Part shown: piece after piece, positions 1-10,432 of the stretch
How positions within the stretch are numbered: the first letter of the stretch is position 1
Layout of the letters: each line of letters begins with the position of its first letter
Assembly: GCA_037903355.1 (NCBI GenBank)
Contig: JBAJFE010000032.1
Coordinates: 310,001 to 374,000, forward strand
Direction: 5' to 3'
DNA length: 64,000 nucleotides
DNA from: Trichuris trichiura
Lineage: Eukaryota > Nematoda > Enoplea > Trichinellida > Trichuridae
Notes under the pieces: model-generated
The model's database searches: none
What the model saw: the letters and a program-made list of their open reading frames with translations, nothing else
Told to the model about the DNA's origin: nothing
Position numbers and translations under genes: made by a program

Positions 1-10
1 TAGTACAGTG

Positions 11-265
11 TGAAGATATGTAGAAATCATAACATATTTGAACACTTATTAAAAGGGATCATTTCTCCTAACAATTTCCTAATCGATCTGGTACCGCTGA
101 AGACTGGTCTCGGTAGACCCGAAAGCTCCGGAGTTTAACACATTAAACGGGAATAATTCCGTAATAAAACTTTTGCAGCGTGAAGACATGTAGAAATCAT
201 AACATATTTGAACACTTATTAAAACGGACCATTTCCCCTAACAATTTACCTAATCGAACTGCCGT
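11..265 (+). repeat. Tandem ribozyme-bearing Penelope-type repeat (1.5 units, period 170 bp)
   Basis: Bases 11-95 are repeated at 181-265 with about 90% identity and a period of exactly 170 bp. The full unit carries a hammerhead-like motif at 93-131 and, downstream, the AAACGGGAA...TCCGTAATAAAACTTTT segment also found in the fold-back element at 34.5 kb. Tandem units with a hammerhead motif are typical of Penelope-like element pseudo-LTRs and of retrozymes (known from those families). The left edge runs to the window end, so the full copy number is unknown. Confidence 0.6.
93..131 (+). ncRNA. Hammerhead ribozyme motif, minimal Penelope type
   Basis: Stem I strand CCG (94-96) is followed by core CTGAAGA (97-103), a 6-bp stem II with one mismatch (CTGGTC/GACCCG), GAAA, the two-base-pair stem III AG/CT, cleavage triplet CTC, and the matching stem I strand CGG. 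This order is that of the minimal hammerheads described in Penelope-like elements. Activity is inferred, and the stem II mismatch may weaken it. Confidence 0.55.
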
Positions 266-930
266 TAAACTATTGTATTATTTTCTGTGAATTTCTATGA
301 TTTTGCGTGGCTGGGAAGTACAGTGCACTTTGGCTTTGCTACTGCTAAATGACGCTTAGTAATTTTATCGACAGTCCTACGGGCGAGCTATTTTCAATTT
401 AAGCTTTCAATTTTAAACATTCGTGCTTACACAATTAGTTTCATTTATGGCTGAGCGTCGCTCGAAATGCATGCGCATTGCCAACGTTGCTTAAGGAAAC
501 AATAAATACTGCGTAGCTTCAAAAATTTCAAATGACGCTGAATACCATAGTCTAATTTTGAACACACTCGTTCATCGTTAGGCTTGAGTCGTTTCGGTCG
601 GTCTGCAACCACAGCAACACTTCGACATTAAAAATGAAAGCCTAATGTAACTTTCCAAAATCAGTTCGATACTTGTGGCGGTCTGTTGCAACCGGAAAGC
701 GTGATCTGTCCTTTTAGTAAATCGCATCTTTAGTTCATTATATACAAAAACAAATTTCTACTTGCTCACGTAACGATGGCGCGCGAAGGCAGTTTACAGT
801 TTTTGTAAACTTCGTTCCGACGGTGCTACGATCGTCGAAACTGTTGAGTAACCTGTAAATGTTAAGCAGATAGAGATCGCGCACTCTCTATACACTGAAT
901 CACTTTCTTGAGCTGTTGACATCGCTACAG
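266..930. other. No gene recognised
   Basis: No ORF longer than about 60 codons with recognisable content, no RNA gene and no clear repeat was seen here. Confidence 0.5.
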
Positions 931-1472
931 ACCGCCAGGGGGGCCCTTTTGACATCCTGGGGAGCCCAGAGCTCCAGGGGGCCCGCTGGGGGGCCCATTT
1001 GAGCTATGTGGGGCACATGCCCCACCTAAGCCGTCATGTTGTCATGCATCCGAAGGTGAGGTCCGAGGATGAGGTATTGTGCGTACTGGTTAGGATAACA
1101 TTGCAGGCTATGCCTGATGCCGGCTACTCCCCAGTCCAGCACATGAACCAATCACCGCTCGTGAAAATGACCATTCAGAACACGCGGCAGAAGGGATGGC
1201 ATGTTTGTCACCGTGACTTTCCCGGCGTAGAGTTGGGTAAGAAAACTTTCTGCTGAGAAGCATTTAACGCGGAGCACATGGTTCACATCCGAGAATAGTT
1301 GTCCGCGTTATCAGAATGCGCCATAGGTTTTGCGATTTATTTGCACCTGCTTTACGATTCAACCAGCGATTAGCACATGTTCGCAGCTGGTGCTTGGTAG
1401 CAATGACTCTGCTTTAGAATTTTGTCAACGATTACCATCTCTTGCCCCGGCTCTGTGAAAAGTCAGCTCCCT
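931..1472 (+). repeat. Dispersed repeat, copy 1 (G/C-rich head)
   Basis: This stretch of about 540 bp starts with a run of GGGGGCCC-type blocks and is colinear with 57741-58272. Homology stops abruptly at the CTCTGTGAAAAGTC sequence in both copies. At 57.7 kb the same sequence interrupts a Tigger transposase fossil, so it behaves as an independent mobile repeat. The GGGGGCCC blocks resemble the ends of the hAT element at 28.4 kb, but I could not find a terminal inverted repeat pair. ORFs inside it are not supported as genes. Confidence 0.6.
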
Positions 1473-2275
1473 TTTTCTTCCCTTTCTTTCCTCGCGTCTA
1501 TTGTCCTCGCAGCTACAATGCAAGCATACGCGTTAGCGACAGGGAATTGCGTGTGCTGCTCACATATTTTCTGGAAACACTTGGTCGGTACGGTTGCTTC
1601 TCTCCTACGCTCATTTCAGTTTTGCAAGATGTCACTGCAAGAAGAGCTGCTGGAGTTGCAGTTGAAAGTGGGGTTGAAGGACAGGTTGTCACATTGTTGT
1701 CAGCAGTTCTGGCTGCAGAGAAATCCTAGAGTTGTACCCTGGCGTATGGGATGTGGTAAAAAAGTTAAAACAAAAGGACACTGATCAGTAGATGATTGAG
1801 GAGTTGTGTTCGGGTTTATTATTTTTTGTTGTCCCTAACTTAAAAACTGGGCCCGCAAATTTCAAAGTAAAGGTATCGCACTCCCAAAGGTAATGGAAGA
1901 TTCCGGAGGGTGATTGAAGAACGTTGAAGAGCAGGAAACCGCACGTCAAAGCAACGAGTTGCCTAGTGGAGCAGGAAGGTTGCCGAGCAAATGGAGCAAC
2001 AGGATGCACTGCTATCTGGCTATGAATAACAAGATGGCGAAACAATTAGCAGAACGGGTCCTTACCCTAATCGACTTTTCCCGGTTATTTTTCCAGCGGT
2101 TGACTTTAAGATTATTGGTCGCGACAGAGAGCTTGAGTTTCAGAAACAATTAACAGTTTAGATGTGCGAACAGACCAGAGCATTAGTACATACTCGTTTC
2201 CTTATAACCATAGTTCGTAGCACCCATAAAATACATTCACATCTGCCACTGAAAAACCACGGAGACAGTAACTGT
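1473..2275. other. No gene recognised
   Basis: Only short overlapping ORFs without recognisable domains are present. Confidence 0.4.
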
Positions 2276-2348
2276 TGCCTCGGGTGGGTCTCGAACCCAC
2301 GACCTTGAGATTATGAGACTCACGCGCTACCGACTGCGCCACCGGGGC
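2276..2348 (-). tRNA. tRNA-Met (anticodon CAT, elongator type)
   Basis: The reverse strand folds as a standard cloverleaf. The acceptor arm is GCCCCGG/CCGAGGC with one A-C mismatch. The D arm holds GCGCAGTCGGTAGCGC, the anticodon loop is CTCATAA, and the T arm has a GTTCGA loop. The discriminator base is A. Its D and anticodon arms resemble eukaryotic elongator tRNA-Met rather than the initiator. No intron is present. Confidence 0.93.
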
Positions 2349-2672
2349 AGGTATGGTAATTCGATAAGCAAACTGTGGCAAAAGCTAGACATCGAATTTC
2401 CAGCTCTGGGACAACAGCTTTCTACGTGAATTGTTGAAACGCTCAAGTAGCACCAGCCCACCGTGAGAATCACTGGTTCGAGGCATAAATACTTTTATGA
2501 GACTCCAGAAGTAATAAAGATGCTACGGCTGAGATAATGCGAAAAGACTACAACTTAAGTGTAGTATTGAAATGTGTTTCATGGACTGCTGTCAGTTGAC
2601 GTACAGTGGAATTAAGTACTCTCTCGTGCGTTTCAAAGCTTGCTTGTAATAATTTTCAACTGTTACTTGAGT

Positions 2673-2790
2673 GCCTACGATCATACTACGTTGAAAGCAC
2701 CGCATCCCGTCAGATCTGCGAAGTTAAGCAACGTTAGGCCGGGTTACTACTATGGTTGGAGACAACATGGGAACACTCGGTGTCGTAGGC
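2673..2790 (+). rRNA. 5S ribosomal RNA
   Basis: The sequence begins GCCTACGA and ends TCGTAGGC, giving the closed helix I. It carries the conserved internal promoter segment with GAAGTTAAGCAACGTTAGGCC and GGGAACACTCGG, and is followed by a T run (2791-2795), the pol III terminator. The length of about 118-120 nt and the internal blocks match nematode 5S. It is a single copy here. I saw no adjacent spliced-leader RNA gene, a linkage known in some nematodes. Confidence 0.95.
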
Positions 2791-3160
2791 TTTTTCGTTT
2801 TATCTTAGTTTCAGTTTAGCTTATACCAATGTTCCATGATTATCTCGTTTTGCAGTATATCAATTAAAAGCTATGCATAATCGTGGGATAACAACTCTTA
2901 ATAGTTTGCAGGAAGGTCCCATCTATCCACAAACACATGAGTAAAAAACTTCAGTAGTGCTATGAGATTCTCTGGCATTCGTTCTAAGCAAAGTTCTTAT
3001 TTTACCTTTGCGTTCAACCAACTTAACACTCACGGTTTGCAGATCGTTCTCACAATGCCTAACGTATATGCCCATAACGCATTATATATGTCTTTTGTAA
3101 AAGTTTTCTTTGCAGTTCTAACCAGTTTTCTTAATAACGTTTATTAGTACACACGTTAAC

Positions 3161-3199
3161 TGCGAAGCTTTCGGGTAAATTCGAAACCCTTCATCAGCG
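3161..3199 (-). ncRNA. Hammerhead-like motif, diverged
   Basis: On the reverse strand a canonical CTGATGA core is followed by a GGGT/ACCC hairpin, GAAA, and GCTT with a two-base-pair stem I (CG/CG). An extra A sits between the core and stem II, so the fold is imperfect. It lies only 5 bp outside the left end of the hAT element. Confidence 0.35.
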
Positions 3200-3204
3200 T
3201 AAAG

Positions 3205-5737
3205 CAGGGATGGGGAACGTCCGGCCCGCGAGACCATTTCCCGCCCACGCATTGGGGCAACCGCTCATGGATGCGAGATTCAGTGAAATGTGATTGTGGG
3301 AAGTTATTTTTCATAATGCGATGGACGTATTGTATGTGAATCCTAGTAATAACATAAATCTTGCGTAACAAGCAAGGAGCATCAGGCTTGCTCGGAAGAC
3401 TGCGTTGCTGACAGCTCTCTGTCAACAAGCCGACATTGTTAGTCCTAGGTGACAAGCAGTAGGCGCCACTATATTGTGTGCGCGCGTAAGTAGCGTGGAC
3501 CGTTGCTTTGTTCGAGTTAAAGACTGTCCAGCTTGCTAGAGCACTTCTGCATTCTTTTGCTCTCAGCAGTCACTGGCATCGTTCTCGCCTTCTCTTGCTA
3601 TCGTTCTCATCGGTTTCTGTCGGCCTCCTGTCCTTTACGTCTTCGAAATACAAAAAGGTTATTTCCTTTTCTGTAGTTGTGATTATGTTCTTGACAACTG
3701 GGTTGCAGGATAGTCCCAAAGATCTGCCTTTTGCTCTGAGTTGCCCATAGTTATACTGTAACCTGAAGTTTCGTGCAGCTTATCGCAAGCTAGTGTTTGC
3801 GCTCAGCCAACGCTACAAATGGCCAGTTCAAAGAAAAGAAAAGTTGATACGGAGTGTCGAATTTTCCAAAAGAAATGGACGAATGACCATTTTTTCATGG
3901 ACCTTAAGGGCAAGCCCGTTTGCCTTGTTTGTGGCGACTCAGTAGCTATTATGAAAAAAGCTAATCTGGAACGGCACTGCAGCACAAAACATGGAAAATT
4001 GATGGAATTAAAAGGCCAAGAGCGTCTGGATAGAATCAGGGCGCTTCAACGGAATTTGGAGTCGCAACAAGCCGCTTTCACCAGGCCACACTGCGACGCG
4101 TACAGCATTCTTCAAACGAGTCACGTAGTGAGCGAAATGATCGCAAAGAAGTTGAAGCCCCATGCAGAAGATGAATTTGTGACAGAGTGCATGGTGGCAG
4201 CTGCGACGTTACTAGCACCAGCCAGTGAAAAACTTTTCGAAAATGTTAGCTTATCTCGAAGAACTGTTTCAGACCGGATCACTGACTTAGCAGACGACAT
4301 TGAAAAAACGTTGAAGCGTACTGCAGGTAACTTTGAATTTTTTTCTCTGGCTTGTGACGAGACTACGGACATAACAAATACCGCTCAACTGGCCATTTTC
4401 CTTCACGGAATAACTGCAGAGTTTGAGACTCGAGAAGAACTGTTATCACTGGAAGCCATGCATAGCACTACAAGGGGTGAGGACATATTTGAGAAACTCG
4501 TTTTATCAATGGAACTATTCGGGTCAAAGTTTGAAAAATTAAGTGGTCTGACTACGGACGGCGCTCCAGCTATGGTTGGCTTGCAAAAAGGCCTAGTTGC
4601 ATTTGTTAAAAAGGAAATGAATAATCTCGGTCTTGATCCGAACGATTTGATAGTATGCCGTTGTATCATACATCAACAGAGTCTCTGCGCACGGTCGCTG
4701 CGTTTCAACAATGTGATGTCAGTAGTCGTGTCGTGCGTAAACTGTACCAAGAGCAAAGGGCATAATAACCGTCTGTTTAAAGATTTTTTGAATGAACTTT
4801 CCTCCGAATATGGTGATCTCGTTTATCATTGTGAAGTTCGCTGGCTGAGTCGCGGGAATATGCTAACGAGGTTTTACCAACTGCGCGATGAAGTTAAGCA
4901 GTTCATGGAGGCCAAAAGCAAACCTGTCAGAGAACTAAGTGACAGAAAGTGGCTATGTGATCTGGCTTTCATGGTAGACATTGTCAAGTACCTGTCGGAA
5001 CTGAATATCAAGCTGCAGTGTCCGAACCAGCTTCTCAGCTCACTCGTATCAAACGTGAAAGCATTTGAAGCTAAATTACGGCTGTGGAAACAGCAACTTG
5101 AAAAGGGCAACACGGTACATTTCCCTACGCTCCAAGGACAGCAGCCTTCTACGACATTAGGGTATGCCGGTGAATGTGCCAAACTACTTGAGGCGTTGGG
5201 CGAAAGATTCAACGATGTGAAAAGTAGACAGATGCAACTGAACATCTTCGCCATTCCATTCAATGTAGTACCAGTTGATGTACCCGATGAACTGCAGCAC
5301 GAGATCATTCAGTTGCAAAGCGATGATGAGCTCAAAGCTAAATACAATAACTTCCCGCTGCTTGAGTTCTATAAGCGGTACATAAGCAACGATGAATTTC
5401 CCGTTTTGAGGAGACATGCTTTGAAATACGCGTCCGTGTTCGGAACAACCTACTGCTGCGAGCAGTTCTTTTCAAAACTCACCATCGCAAAGAGCCGTCT
5501 GCGCACGAGACTCACGGACACAAATCTGGTGAACCAGCTGCGAGTAGCAACGTCATCAGAAGGAGCTGACATCGCACGCCTCACCAGGGAAAAGCAGTTC
5601 CAAGCATCCCATTAGGGGTGACTTCATAAATATACGTGCAAATAAAGCAGGCTGTTTTTCATTTTTTCTATCCGGCCCGCGAGCGGTCTTGTAAACGTCT
5701 ATCCGGCCCGCGGCACGAAAAAGGTTCCCCACCCCTG
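3205..5737 (+). mobile_element. hAT-superfamily DNA transposon, potentially autonomous
   Basis: The element is bounded by inverted ends CAGGGATGGGGAACG (left) and CAGGGGTGGGGAACC (right, read inward), followed on both sides by a TCCGGCCCGCG-rich subterminal block. It carries one uninterrupted transposase gene. The 8 bases on each side (GCGTAAAG and ACTTAGGA) do not form a matching target duplication, so the flanks have drifted or one end was rearranged. The total length of 2533 bp is normal for hAT. Confidence 0.88.
3819..5615 (+). CDS. hAT family transposase (GTF2IRD2/ZBED-like)
   Basis: This is a 598-residue single-exon ORF. Residues 22-60 form a BED-like zinc finger (C35, C38, H53, H58), which in this family binds the transposon ends. 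The central region carries the RNase-H-like catalytic fold. An ACDETTD segment near residue 180 supplies the first Asp, an LTTDGAPAM block follows near 245, then a CIIHQQSLC block and a VRWLSRG segment, all hallmarks of the GTF2IRD2/EPM2AIP1-like branch. The C-terminal dimerisation region ends in CCEQFFSKL with the third acidic residue, then a TRLTDTNLVNQLRV segment. The N-terminal KKRK stretch could be a nuclear signal. There are no stops or frameshifts, so it is either recently active or kept by selection after domestication. I chose the first ATG because it precedes the zinc finger and is in good context. Confidence 0.9.
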   Translation: MASSKKRKVDTECRIFQKKWTNDHFFMDLKGKPVCLVCGDSVAIMKKANLERHCSTKHGKLMELKGQERLDRIRALQRNLESQQAAFTRPHCDAYSILQTSHVVSEMIAKKLKPHAEDEFVTECMVAAATLLAPASEKLFENVSLSRRTVSDRITDLADDIEKTLKRTAGNFEFFSLACDETTDITNTAQLAIFLHGITAEFETREELLSLEAMHSTTRGEDIFEKLVLSMELFGSKFEKLSGLTTDGAPAMVGLQKGLVAFVKKEMNNLGLDPNDLIVCRCIIHQQSLCARSLRFNNVMSVVVSCVNCTKSKGHNNRLFKDFLNELSSEYGDLVYHCEVRWLSRGNMLTRFYQLRDEVKQFMEAKSKPVRELSDRKWLCDLAFMVDIVKYLSELNIKLQCPNQLLSSLVSNVKAFEAKLRLWKQQLEKGNTVHFPTLQGQQPSTTLGYAGECAKLLEALGERFNDVKSRQMQLNIFAIPFNVVPVDVPDELQHEIIQLQSDDELKAKYNNFPLLEFYKRYISNDEFPVLRRHALKYASVFGTTYCCEQFFSKLTIAKSRLRTRLTDTNLVNQLRVATSSEGADIARLTREKQFQASH

Positions 5738-6776
5738 ACTTAGGAGGTGCATAGAAAGGGAGGCTTAATAAATAAAAAAAACACTAGATCAGGCCTATTA
5801 GTCCCTCACCATCGTAATGTAAATTTTCCAGCTGACCAGTCCTGCCCTTACCTAGGCTTAGACCTAAGCCTACACATGAGGTATATATCTTGGCTTCAGC
5901 TTAAACGAAAGCGGAGCAAGATAACCGGTATGCTCGGCAGTAAGTGGAAGTTGTCACGGTCGCATGCTTTGCATTTTTCAGACGGTGGGGCAGCTAAGCA
6001 GCAAGACACAAACGACTAAACGTTTTTCAGCATAAAAGCTACGAGGTTCCCCTTCAATGAAGTTACAACCGTAAAAGAAAGCACACCGGGGCATACTGCA
6101 TTAAACCGCGACAGGGATACGGTAACCTTCGCACTGGAAACATATACGCCTTCTACGTGAAGTTCTATACCCAAGAGTAATTATTAAAAACAGGTTTCCA
6201 TTTAAAAAAGTGGGGCGTCTTATGGAAGAGGAAAGTTACAAAATAAAAAAAAAATTGAATTTTAGCGCTACGAAAGAACTGCAAACCTGAAAATCAAAGA
6301 TCCAACATCTTTTAGAAATATTTCGTTGCGTTAAGGAAAGCCTAAATTCAGTGCTTGAGTTGCCGGCGGCAAATGACAACAACCATAGCTGAAAACTGTC
6401 AGGCCGAATAGTGAATGTTCGTGACGGTCTCTTGTAACGCACTTTCCCTTCTTGGCTACTTGTGAGCGTTGAGCAAATGTAGTTCTAATATCAGTAGCTT
6501 TCAGCACTTCTCTCGTCTAGCTTTCCGCGCAAATTCTTTCGGAATAAACAATAACTACTGCACTCAGCTTTTAAAGCTTTCCAGTTCCCTTCTTTGCCTC
6601 TAAGGAAGGAACAGCACTAGTTTAGATGCCTTCGTTTCTATAATACAAAATCAATGGATATTTTATTTCGCAGGGCGGTAGTAATCAGTGGTCACAGAGA
6701 GTGAGACAGCTCACGAGTTGTGAACAGCATAATTTGCCGCATGGGATACTTGCAGCGATCAGATTACTTGCTTAGA
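5738..6776. other. Intergenic, one telomere-like repeat scrap
   Basis: No gene was recognised. At about 5848-5880 there is a CCTAGGCTTAGACCTAAGCCT stretch built from TTAGGC-type words, a scrap of the short dispersed repeat also seen at 32.6 and 53.1 kb. Confidence 0.4.
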
Positions 6777-7926
6777 TTACTGCACCGGTACTAAGCCAGT
6801 AACTTCTTTGTCCAACAGCAAAGAGGAGATTGCAAAAATTACAAAGACCACTCCACCAATGTAGGTCACTGAAAGGTATGCACAACTTAGAGTCAAAGTG
6901 GTAAAATAGTCAACGCTGAAAAAGCATTAGTACCATTTTTAACTGAAATTCTTTGTGAAACCAATCGGCCACCAACCACGGCAAGACCAGTACATAAACA
7001 GTGTCCTAATATCCCGCCGCTAATCACACCAGAGACACTCTGAAAAAAGGAAGTTGATGAAAATGTACTAGAGGTCCATTGAAGAAAAAACCTCGCGAGC
7101 GGCGAGTACAATCGTAGTGATTTGCGAACGGTCACCCCATTCAGCAAAAAACGTCAAGATGAAGGCTTCGAAAAACACTGTTCCAATGAACCTCAAAAGC
7201 GCAAACCGCCTTATTCCTTCTCTGTATGAAACCGATCCAGATTCAAGATCAGCTGGAGAGCTACGCGAGCTGGAACTCTAAAAACCTTTTTAAAAAAACC
7301 GCCATAGGAATAGGCTATATGAGAATACTTTAGTTTCCCGTTTCTGTATTTCAGCCTGCGCTTCCTCCAGTTCTTCAGCGGCGGCCATATCCGTCATATG
7401 ATAGGCACTATGGAGCATTTTGACACCGAATAAGAAAAAAAGCAACGCGGAAAAGTAGACGACGTATATTCGTGGAATCACCTGAACGGCGTAACCAAAA
7501 AAGGCTAAAAGCGGAACCTACAGACCAGCCGTACGTAAGCAGAAAAGCGTACTTACCAGAAAGAACAGTCATGACAAAAAGGGCAGTAATTGAACCAGCA
7601 AAAACTACCGTTCTTGAATATTTCATCGATAAAGTGGCAGCAATAAAAAAGGTCTTGTCGCCCAGTTCGCTGACAATGACCATTGACAGGGAGCCGACGA
7701 AGGCATGAATGAAACTTCCGCTACTACCTGTATCAAAACTGAACTGTCCAGTAGTTGATGAACTTTCTGTTGATCTTGCACTGGAAACCGAGCTTGTCCG
7801 ATTGAGTGGTACTCGAATCTTATTAACTTCAGGAAGAGCATTCACAGGTTTAAGCAAACGAAAAAAATCACTGGCCAAGCACAGTACGCAGCACCACAGC
7901 AAACTAATGAAGGCTTTAATGAGCAT
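6777..7926 (-). CDS. TMEM165: TMEM165/GDT1 family Golgi Mn2+/Ca2+ transporter
   Basis: Five exons are proposed: 7926-7557, 7504-7329, 7277-7092, 7039-6934 and 6868-6777. They join in frame to 309 residues plus stop (human TMEM165 has 324). The family exports Mn2+/Ca2+ into the Golgi in exchange for protons and supports glycosylation. Both diagnostic repeats are present: ELGDKT at residues 87-92 and EWGDRS at 228-233, each inside a hydrophobic hairpin, separated by an acidic EELEEAQAE coiled segment. The N-terminus (about 20 residues) is a probable signal or leader. The GHCLCTGLAVVGGR block before the sixth helix is almost unchanged from vertebrates. The introns are 47-65 bp, all GT-AG. The start is the first ATG, followed by the hydrophobic leader. 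The family call is firm and exon edges are good to a few bases. Confidence 0.93.
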
Positions 7927-10432
7927 TTTCGTACGGAATCTAAAAAGTTGTCATTCATATGCAAATGAGTTGAGCAAAAGCTCAATCAATATTTTAAATT
8001 GTCGACTGAAGACGCAAACTAACAAATGCGCCAGCTGAAAATTAAGAAAACCGCATGCGCACTAAATCACTACCTTATATACAGGCGTCTAAATGGTCAA
8101 CATGGGAGTGGGTGGGGAGAGGGGGGTAAAATGGATTTTAAAATTAGGGATCCACTTAAATGCCCAAATACAGTATCAAATTTTCTCAAAAGCTCAGCCG
8201 TTTCATTTGTTTGTACGATTACAACGGAAATGAACTGTCTTGCAAATCAGTTTGCGGCAATTATCATGATCTTTCGTAAGCAGATTAAAACTGATAAATG
8301 CTGACGAACTGGCCCGGCATATACGGTATTGAAATTTCGAATCATTTGAAGGATAAATAAGTTAGTCTCTCCCAACACTTCTTTATTATCATATCAGAGA
8401 TAACGCGATGGGATTACATGCTGGAAATCGATAGGTAGAATAGGCTATTGGTCTGTTCTTTTTCTAGGCTTACTATATTCTTTTTCTGCAAATTAATTTT
8501 GGGAGCGAAAACTTACCATTTACCTCTTCCAAAATTGTCAACGATTGCAAGAGATGCAAAGACTGGAGAACATTGCTTGGTTCCCTGGAAGAGCGTTTTT
8601 CTGGTTACAAATCGACAGCCACAATGAAAATAAGAAAATTCTGCCATAAATTTAACAGAGGGCCACAGAAGCGCAGCGAATGCGCATAAAATTGTTAAAG
8701 TTAACGTTTACGCACTTGAGCTAAGAAAACTTGAAAAGTGTTTCCATAAAAACGGCTCCTGGCTTACCAGGCGCTCGTTCACCCATACTTTGGCAATAGA
8801 ACATTCTTGCAGCAACGGACGGACCATTGAGGACATGGATAATCGAAAGGCCCGTTTAAAAACATTTATTCGAAAATATTTAGCTAACAATTGCAATGCC
8901 CTTGGTTGCTTTAAAGATATGAAACTTTCTCTTGCACGTAGAGTGAGTGCTACGAAAAACCAAAAGCTTATTGTCTCACCAAATAAACTAGTGATTGTTA
9001 CACGCCCGATTGCAGGAAAGACGTTGTAATGCCTAGCAACAAGGAGATAGGGTTGAAGCACAACGATAAGAGCTTTAAGATAATTTTGACTGATTGCGCG
9101 CATTTTTAACTGTTTTAATCTTAACGCTCTTTAACGCTAGTTAAATCAGTAATCATTAAAATGTATAGCCAAAAAATGGAACATAAAATTACATTTTTAT
9201 GAGTAAGTAAAAACTGTAAAGCGGAATTTTTGATTTCCGCCGAAAAAGGATAAGAGATGGGCAAAACTGAAAAGCAAGAGTTGAACAGGGCTCAATATCT
9301 AGGCTTTGTTCACAAAATTTCCTCCATAAGGCATAGGCCAAAACCGTATACTTACTAACCGAAATCATGAAAGCGGGTGCTTCCGTGCGTAGGCAACACC
9401 CGCAAATAGAATGAACCGGCGGCACACCGCAATCGACGGGAAAGGAGGCATCCATGTCAGCAGAAAAGACTACGCAAACCTGAGCTTTAGCATTAGTATT
9501 TTCTATGCCATAACGTTTCGTATCAACGGAAAACCAAATTGCCAAACCTGGTCGTTCCAAAAATAAATTACACGCGGCATTCCAGCAGAGGCAACGCTAC
9601 AGTTATTAATGCAGGCAAAGTTGCCAATAATGGTTTTCGTACAGAATAATTCAGTTTAAACCTGACGCGTATTTTTGTAGTAATAATACGGCTATTCAAA
9701 TTGTCTACTTTTTACTCGTTTCAGACTAAATGTTTAGCCGGCATTGTGAAATGGATTCCATTCTCCGCCTATTTTTTCAGCTGTTGCATTTATAGCCTTG
9801 TTCGGAAAAGTTAAAAGTTACTCAAACATTTTAATCTATCCTGTTTACCGCAAAAACGACAAAGAGCTAATCAAGCTTTTCAGCGCATGAGCTTCTTGTG
9901 TATTTAAAAAACCTATCTTTCATTTACGATTCAGTACAGTATTCTCGCAGTTGGCAAAGTAACGGGAGATAATCATATTCACAAATTTTCTTGTCTCAAT
10001 GTGTAGCATAGCAAAAGACGTTGCGGAAATGGGGTCAATTTATTTTTTAGAAGGCGGTTCGACTTGAAGAATTCTTTGACTTTGTTCGCTTCAGGTAACT
10101 CCGAATACTTCATATAATCGCATTGTCTTTGTCTTGTTTTTTTTCTACTTTATTAAGGCTTTTTACGTTACTTTGGCACTATAAACTTGATATTCCTCTT
10201 CGTCGTTTGGTGGCGAGAGAGCTAAGCATTTTTTGTTCTTAGCTTTCATCGTTTGTCAAGGTTTTAAATATCTTGCATGTAAGCCTAGAAAACATTCGGG
10301 GCATAATTTTTCCGTACTCTTTTGCAGAATGAATCGATTGTCTGCTAGCGCTTAACGGGCTTTGATGTCTTTAACTCATCTTCCTTTAAGGACGATTGTT
10401 TCAGTGTAATTATAGGTTCCTATAACGTTGAG
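7927..10432. other. Intergenic; no supported gene
   Basis: The longest frame is 9103-8708 on the minus strand (131 codons, ATG start, hydrophobic and basic), but nothing in it is recognisable and it overlaps an open frame on the other strand. A second minus-strand frame at 9560-9189 ends its readable part at a good splice donor and could be an exon of an unrecognised gene. No RNA gene was seen. Confidence 0.35.

Noticed and set aside
8708..9103. 131-codon ORF on the minus strand
   Set aside because: No recognisable domain, an open frame on the opposite strand at the same place, and no splice partners. Mentioned only in the intergenic entry.
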